A program made the translations under genes and the position numbers. This document shows positions 58,901 to 64,000 of a stretch of 64,000 nt of DNA, one piece after another. Origin of the DNA: Elmis aenea (lineage: Eukaryota > Arthropoda > Insecta > Coleoptera > Elmidae); contig OX393578.1 of NCBI GenBank assembly GCA_947652605.1, positions 59,899,415-59,963,414 of the forward strand, in the 5' to 3' direction. The notes beneath the pieces are model-generated. The model did not search any database. It was not told the origin of the DNA and saw only the letters and a list, made by a program, of their open reading frames with translations. The stretch's first letter is position 1. Every line of letters starts with the position of its first letter.

Positions 58901-61360
58901 GCTTCTTATTATTTTTTCTAGTGTTATGTTGAGCAAGCTTCTTAAATTATTTATTTATGGCCAAATTAAGGATTATTAGCCCTCAAATAATTTTAAAACT
59001 AAAGCTTCTTACTTCGTACTCTTCCTGGGAATATCTATAAGCTTAATAAATTCAAAATGTGCACACACAAAGATGTGATATTTTTAGTAGCACAAAAGTC
59101 TTTCATTCTGTTGCACGTTTTTATCTCTTATGTAAAAGCACGTGCTCTTGTAATTTCTGTGCTCCAATCTAAAACAGATTTATAATCAAGCGTGCTTCTC
59201 CTAATTAAAACCTCTTCCTCCGCTTCGAAAAGTAAAAATTTATTTAAAAAAAGCAACAAAAGCTGATTTTTTAAAGACGACATGACTTTTAAATTTAATT
59301 AAAAGTCTACAAAAGAAATTCGCTGCCGTTTCACAAAGATATCGATTATGTTGGTGTAAAATGAAATTAGGCGATATTATGAGGGAAGGTATGGAACATA
59401 AATTTTATAAAGGAACATTATCATTACCTTACTCAAAGTCAAACCCGGAAACTCTGGCTAATGGAGCGATACTCGTTTTAACTTCCGCGAGAGAGACAAG
59501 AGAGGCTGCGAAACGCAAAAATGAATAGTCTCTAGTCATTTCTAGGTGTTTATTTTGACCTCAGCATGCAAAAAAAATTGTTCAACTGAAATACGCACAA
59601 CAATAGAAAGATTTATAAATCAAATTTTAAGTATGAGTTTTATACAGTCAATTGCCGACCGCGAAGTGACTAAATTGCTTACTGCTAGAGTTAAACAATA
59701 TTCACGACACATTCGTCTATTTTGAAGTTACTTTTGTTTGAAAATTAAGTAAAGATTATTGTTACAATCTTAACTCAACCAACAAGCTACGTATTCCAGA
59801 GTCTAGAAATCGGATAATATTGTGGTGCAAAAGAGTGGTGAAATGAAGTGGCCTACCGATTCTACCAATAAAATGGTAGAACACAATTATATTGATAGTT
59901 TATCTTAATATTACACTTAATATCTAGCTGTATGTGTACATATTGATTATAAGGTTTAAAATAAATAAATTAGTCCTCTGATACCTTTGTAACATGAAAC
60001 GAATAGATTTATTGGAGGTATAAATGCATTTATATTTGATGATGTGTATATAGGTCAACAACGAAGTGAGTTTTACTTAAACGTGACAGAATTTTCTAAA
60101 GTGCAGGTTGCAGTAAGGAATAAATATTTTATAGTGCAGATTAAAAAGTCATGCAGAGTATTTTCAGACAGCTTTGTCAAAGGATATTTCGTTTGTTCAT
60201 GTGATTTGCACTATAAAACAATGGATTGGAAATACAGTAATCATTCATATATTCCAATACAATTGAATCAATTTTATGTAAATAAGCTCAAACTAACTTC
60301 ACTTCTTTTTTCAAAGCATCTCTTACTGAAATGCTAGGCCTGTTTCAAATCCCTTATCTCTTTGTGTTATTTTTAATAAATCTGTATCTGGTAAAGAGAC
60401 GGGAATGTTAAAATTGGTATTGCATTTCGAGAGATGATCCTTGAAATGGAAAATTAAATTTGTTTGCTTACAGATTCTGGTAAACTTTCAGTTACTTACT
60501 TGCTACCTACAGGCAAACACGTTTTTAAAACCTTTCAGTCAGTTCAATAGTTTTTTGTATCCCTCTCTCATTTTCTATGACTATTAAATCTATTTAAAAG
60601 TTTGAACTCATTGAAATAGCAACAAATTTTACTTTTACTTTTACTTTTATAAGCAACTTAAACTATGTATTTTTCAAATATCTTTCCTAAACAATTCAAA
60701 GTTCGTTCAAATACTGTCTGCAAGTGATTAGATAAAAAATGGATCACTTTGTCAAGAAAACCTAAAGCAATATTATTATGCACGAAAAGAGACCTAAAGA
60801 AATTGTTTAATTTTATTTAACTGAGAATATAAATTCTTGAATTTCCTTATTATCCTTGGTTAGTCACAATTAAACTAATTAAATGGCTCTGACTTTCAAA
60901 AAACGAAAGTGTTTGAACTGAAAATGTTACATTTTTCTTCACAAGGACGACAGTTAGCTTGCAACTTGGTCCTGGCAGAACAATCAACCTGTGCAATAGG
61001 TCATTAAATATGAACTGCTAATACACTCAGGGTTTAAATTATAGCATGCCACAACGGCATTTAGTCTAATGTCAGCACTAGCAATTATAAAACGCAACTC
61101 CTGCCTTCCTCAAAAAAAAAAAAACTTCAGCAGTGGTTTAAAACCAAACAGTACAATAAAATTAATTAATTTCTCAGACCACAGAACTTCAACAAACTTT
61201 CTTTAAAAATGCGTCATCTTAGGTTTTTGCTTTTACAGTCAGAAAAATTATTATTTTAGCAACGTTCGCCCTTGAGCAATATAACCTTAAATAACCTTAA
61301 AAATGATTAAAAGTCTTTTAAAATCAAACATAAACACTGAAATATTTACATATCCTAGTC

Positions 61361-61696
61361 CAGCGTTTTCCAAACTGTTCCGCGGAACACTATCCTACAA
61401 TGAATGCAATTAATGGTTGCGGAATCTATTTACAGTGACAACTTTGCTAGCAGACTTCAGCACAAGTGATTGAATTAGTTTTTGTCATTTTTCACAAAAT
61501 ACAAAGAACTGCCAGTAGACGATGTCGGTATACAAAATAGTTCTCCAGCGTGTCAAAACTAGCTACTCTTGTTTTCCTTTCCTCAACAAAGACATATTTA
61601 TGGGAGCAGGATTTTCCTATAACCTAACCAAAATATTTCGTTAACATTTCAGGATTTGTGAAGTGTTGCGTCCTGGGTAAAGTTTGGGAAACGCTG
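61361..61696. mobile_element. hAT-type MITE
   Basis: The ends CAGCGTTTTCCAAACT and AGTTTGGGAAACGCTG are inverted repeats with one mismatch. Flanks TCCTAGTC and CCCTAGTC agree in 7 of 8 bases. GTTCCGCGGAAC just inside the left end is a perfect 12-bp palindrome. 336 bp, non-coding. Confidence 0.85.
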
Positions 61697-61904
61697 CCCT
61701 AGTCTAATCTGGTTTTTCTTTGGCTTGAAAGCCTTAATTTAAATTAGATTTTGTAAAACAATGTAAAAACAAACAAAAATTAATTTTGATTAACGTAAGC
61801 TGATTTCAGCCTGTTCCAAAAATTTTCCCACAGAACATTTTAATAAAAAGTTTTCCAAAATATTACAATAATTTGTTTTGCTTCGATTACTATTATTAAA
61901 ACAG

Positions 61905-62255
61905 GATTTAAAGTGATGTTATGCCCTTTGTTCTCTGTTGTAGCGATCATAGTTTCAGTTTTTTTCTGTATTTATTTTCATATTGATTTTTTCCATTTTC
62001 TGGTTAGAGTTTCTAGATTATATTGCAGATTGTTTTCCGTTTCCGCGACTAAGACCATGTCGTCTGCAAACATTAGCTCAGTTATGTTTATTTTCTTCAT
62101 TTTCCAGTTTCCTAGATGAAACGGTTTCATTTTTCATTTTACTTCTTTAATTACGCCATCTATAACTACTGAGAATAATATTGCACTAAGCACGAATTCT
62201 TGTTTTAAGCCCTCTTTTGTTTCAAACTCAGCCGATTCTATATTTTGGGTCTTAA
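61905..62255 (-). pseudogene. LINE reverse transcriptase fragment with FADD
   Basis: Minus strand. It reads FETKEGLKQEFVLSAILFSV (decayed G-L-R-Q-G-x-x-L-S-P), VIDGVIKEV, LGNWKMKKINITELMFADDM, then VLVAETENNLQYNLETL. The catalytic box is FADD. The first ends where the 42370-42700 fragment of the same family type would begin (both contain TCTGTTGTC-type NRENKEH/ENKGH sequence). Confidence 0.75.
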
Positions 62256-62771
62256 AGCTGTTTAAGAATGTAAATTCATGTTTGGTAAGTTATTTAAAAT
62301 ATGAATAATCAAGAAACATAAACCAGGATTCCAAAGATCATTACCAATATGGTTTTAGAACCAATATTCAGTAAAAAAAACAAAGATTTACTCTATAAAA
62401 TATATATAAAATTGTCCTTTCAATATTCTGGTCTACCCTAATATTTCTGTAGCACTCGAACAACAAAATTTGAAATGGTTTTAGGGACAACTCTTTTTTA
62501 TTTTTATTAAAATAAATATGAATGCATTTAACCTCACTATTGAATATTTTAAAGATATATTATAGTATATTAGTTGTTAAAAATAAAATGTTGTAGGCTT
62601 TAACAATTAAGTAACTGTACAATATTTATATATCTGTTTAATGTACAAAAGACTTTGTAATTAATTTAATTTTATTGTAATTACTTTAAACGAAGTACAT
62701 AATGAAAAGCAGAAAACGCTTCTAATGTATCTAATGTTTTTCTGTGTAATGTGTACTTAAAACATCTGTCC

Positions 62772-62777
62772 AATAAA
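62772..62777 (+). promoter_or_regulatory. Candidate polyadenylation signal with GT-rich downstream element
   Basis: AATAAA is followed after about 25 bases by TTGTGTGGCGTGTTTATTTT, the usual layout of a functional poly(A) site. If real it could end the receptor's 3' UTR, 5.7 kb after the stop at 57045, or another transcript. Confidence 0.3.
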
Positions 62778-63689
62778 AATATTGAAACGGATTTAGTTCC
62801 TTGTGTGGCGTGTTTATTTTTCTTAGGAGCCGTAACTAAAACAGCAAAGCGCTGCAAGTAAGTTTGAAAATAAAAAGGAAGGCCTTAGGCGTTCTTGTGA
62901 GATAAATTGCAGCTGTTTTGCTATAAGGATTTGGGCTGGAGTTCGCTTCTAAGAACCAGTGACAAGTAATGTGTGTATTACTTAATTTTTATCGCCTTCA
63001 AGCGAATAAAGTTGACAAATAAGTACGTATCATGCATTTCCGGTTTTTCAATTCCCTGGTGCTTCGTTTTTTTTTTTGTACTTTTTATATGTCTTTATTT
63101 GTGACGCACGTAAGAAAGAAAGGCAAGTCGGTAACAAAAAATTAAAATGGTTTTTACGCCACGTTTGCTCCAAATTGTTTTAAGGTAGATTATTTGATAA
63201 CTTGCCTATAGAAATCATAAAAAAATATACTTGCAATTAGGCAATGTACTAATTTTTATCCTTAAACAACCGGTTTGATTTATACTATTTTTTTATAAAA
63301 CCTTGTATAATGTAAATTTACAAATAAGCAAACATGACCCCGAAAAGTATGTGAAAGGCAAGGAATAAGCTTCAAAACTAATGTAAATTGGTTTTAATAA
63401 TAAGGTATTCAACCTACAGTTTAATATAGAAGAAAAATGAAAAGGTAAAACCTTTTAAAAAATATTTACGTTCATGCTAAGTTAATAAAAAAAGATCCAG
63501 TCGTTAAGCAACAAAATCAAAGTAAACGTTTGTAATAAAAATGGAAATAAATACTCTTTCTGTGAGCAAGAAAAATCAAGTACAGCAAAGTGCAACTTTA
63601 AATATTATGGAACTTCTAAGAAAACGTCAGTCTTCGTATTGGAGAAAAGTGCATCACAGTAATTTAATTTTAAGCACTATTCTTACTTA

Positions 63690-64000
63690 ATTTACTACCG
63701 AGTCGAAACCTTGTTAGTACATACTCTGTGGAGCTTTTAAAGCTTTTTGTATTTCATTACCCAACGCACTATGGTATACGAGGGACCGCCCATAACCTTA
63801 TAAAATCTTATCTCCCGGAAGGAAATCAATATGTTGGCAGAAAAGACTCGTAAGGTGGATTTCTAAAATCTAACAAAAAGAAAATCAAAAAAGAAATCCC
63901 GCTAGAATCAATCTTATCCATACTGCTCACTAATAATCTTTCAGATTTTGCCAAAACTTCCCTTATACAATTTGCCGATGACACATCTGCTATTATTAGT
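63690..64000 (+). pseudogene. LINE reverse transcriptase fragment, cut by the window end
   Basis: Plus strand. It reads YGIRGTAHNLIKSYLPEGNQ, YVGRKDS, a stop, then EIPLESILSILLTNNLSDFA (decayed GIPQGSILGPxLFxxYINDL) and SLIQFADDTSAIIS at the window end. The RT motifs are in order and the FADD is intact, but the PQGS motif is mutated and there is at least one stop. It may continue past 64000. Confidence 0.75.

Larger units (their letters stand above)
57046..64000. other. Downstream region
   Basis: After the probable stop codon: possible 3' UTR, then LINE remnants (58060-58900, 61905-62255, 63690-64000) and a hAT MITE (61361-61696). Nothing supportable lies in 57046-58055, 58905-61355, 61700-61900 and 62260-63685, apart from the poly(A) candidate at 62772. 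A phrase GGCCAAATTAAGGATTATTA at 58962 is shared with 26928. The 97-codon open frame at 60044-60337 has no recognisable domain. Confidence 0.5.

Noticed and set aside
60044..60337. 97-codon open frame on the + strand
   Set aside because: No motif seen; a preceding TATAG could serve as an acceptor, but nothing links it to the receptor or to a known family.
1..64000. Prokaryotic systems such as CRISPR, toxin-antitoxin or defence islands
   Set aside because: No clustered genes, ribosome binding sites or spacer arrays; the window is plainly eukaryotic.

Overview
This is AT-rich animal nuclear DNA, almost certainly from an insect and plausibly a beetle. The evidence is GT/AG-spliced coding exons separated by multi-kilobase introns, no operons or bacterial signals, and a dense population of insect-type transposons. 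These include hAT, piggyBac-like and Tc1/mariner-like elements, LINE reverse-transcriptase remnants, and many short elements ending in ACAGGGT(G). The beetle assignment is an inference from the general look of the repeats, not from a match.

One host gene is recognisable, on the + strand: a class A peptide-type G-protein-coupled receptor. Its exons are at 7062-7204 (TM2 to start of TM3), 18244-18534 (rest of TM3 with DRY, TM4, ECL2, start of TM5), 24104-24201 (rest of TM5, start of ICL3) and 43024-43317 (end of ICL3, TM6 with CWLP, TM7 with NPxxY, helix 8). A probable last exon for the Ser/Thr-rich tail lies at 56923-57045. Intron phases are compatible at every junction (1, 1, 0, 0). The exon for the N-terminus and TM1 was not found and probably lies upstream of the window. 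The family resembles orexin/allatotropin and related neuropeptide receptors; the ligand cannot be assigned by reading alone.

The rest is intronic or flanking DNA shaped by transposition. 1-7061: a collapsed piggyBac-like element, TIR elements and LINE pieces. Intron 1 (7205-18243): a heptanucleotide tract, a 755-bp foldback element, several MITEs, an 84-bp tandem duplication, a layered palindrome and two RT fragments. Intron 2 (18535-24103): an ACAGGGTGTTTC repeat, a LINE C-terminus and a TTAA-flanked piggyBac-like MITE. Intron 3 (24202-43023): one hAT MITE, two decayed hAT transposons (31898-33644, 36140-37851) with perfect 8-bp target duplications, and LINE remnants. Intron 4 (43318-56922): a hAT-type element with a nested palindrome, a LINE, a small satellite array of about 165-185 bp units, a hAT element carrying the N-terminal half of a ZMYM1-like transposase, and a TAA-flanked MITE. 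57046-64000: more LINE fragments and a hAT MITE. All transposon genes seen are truncated or frameshifted, so no intact autonomous element is present. No tRNA, rRNA, CRISPR or prokaryotic-type feature was seen.
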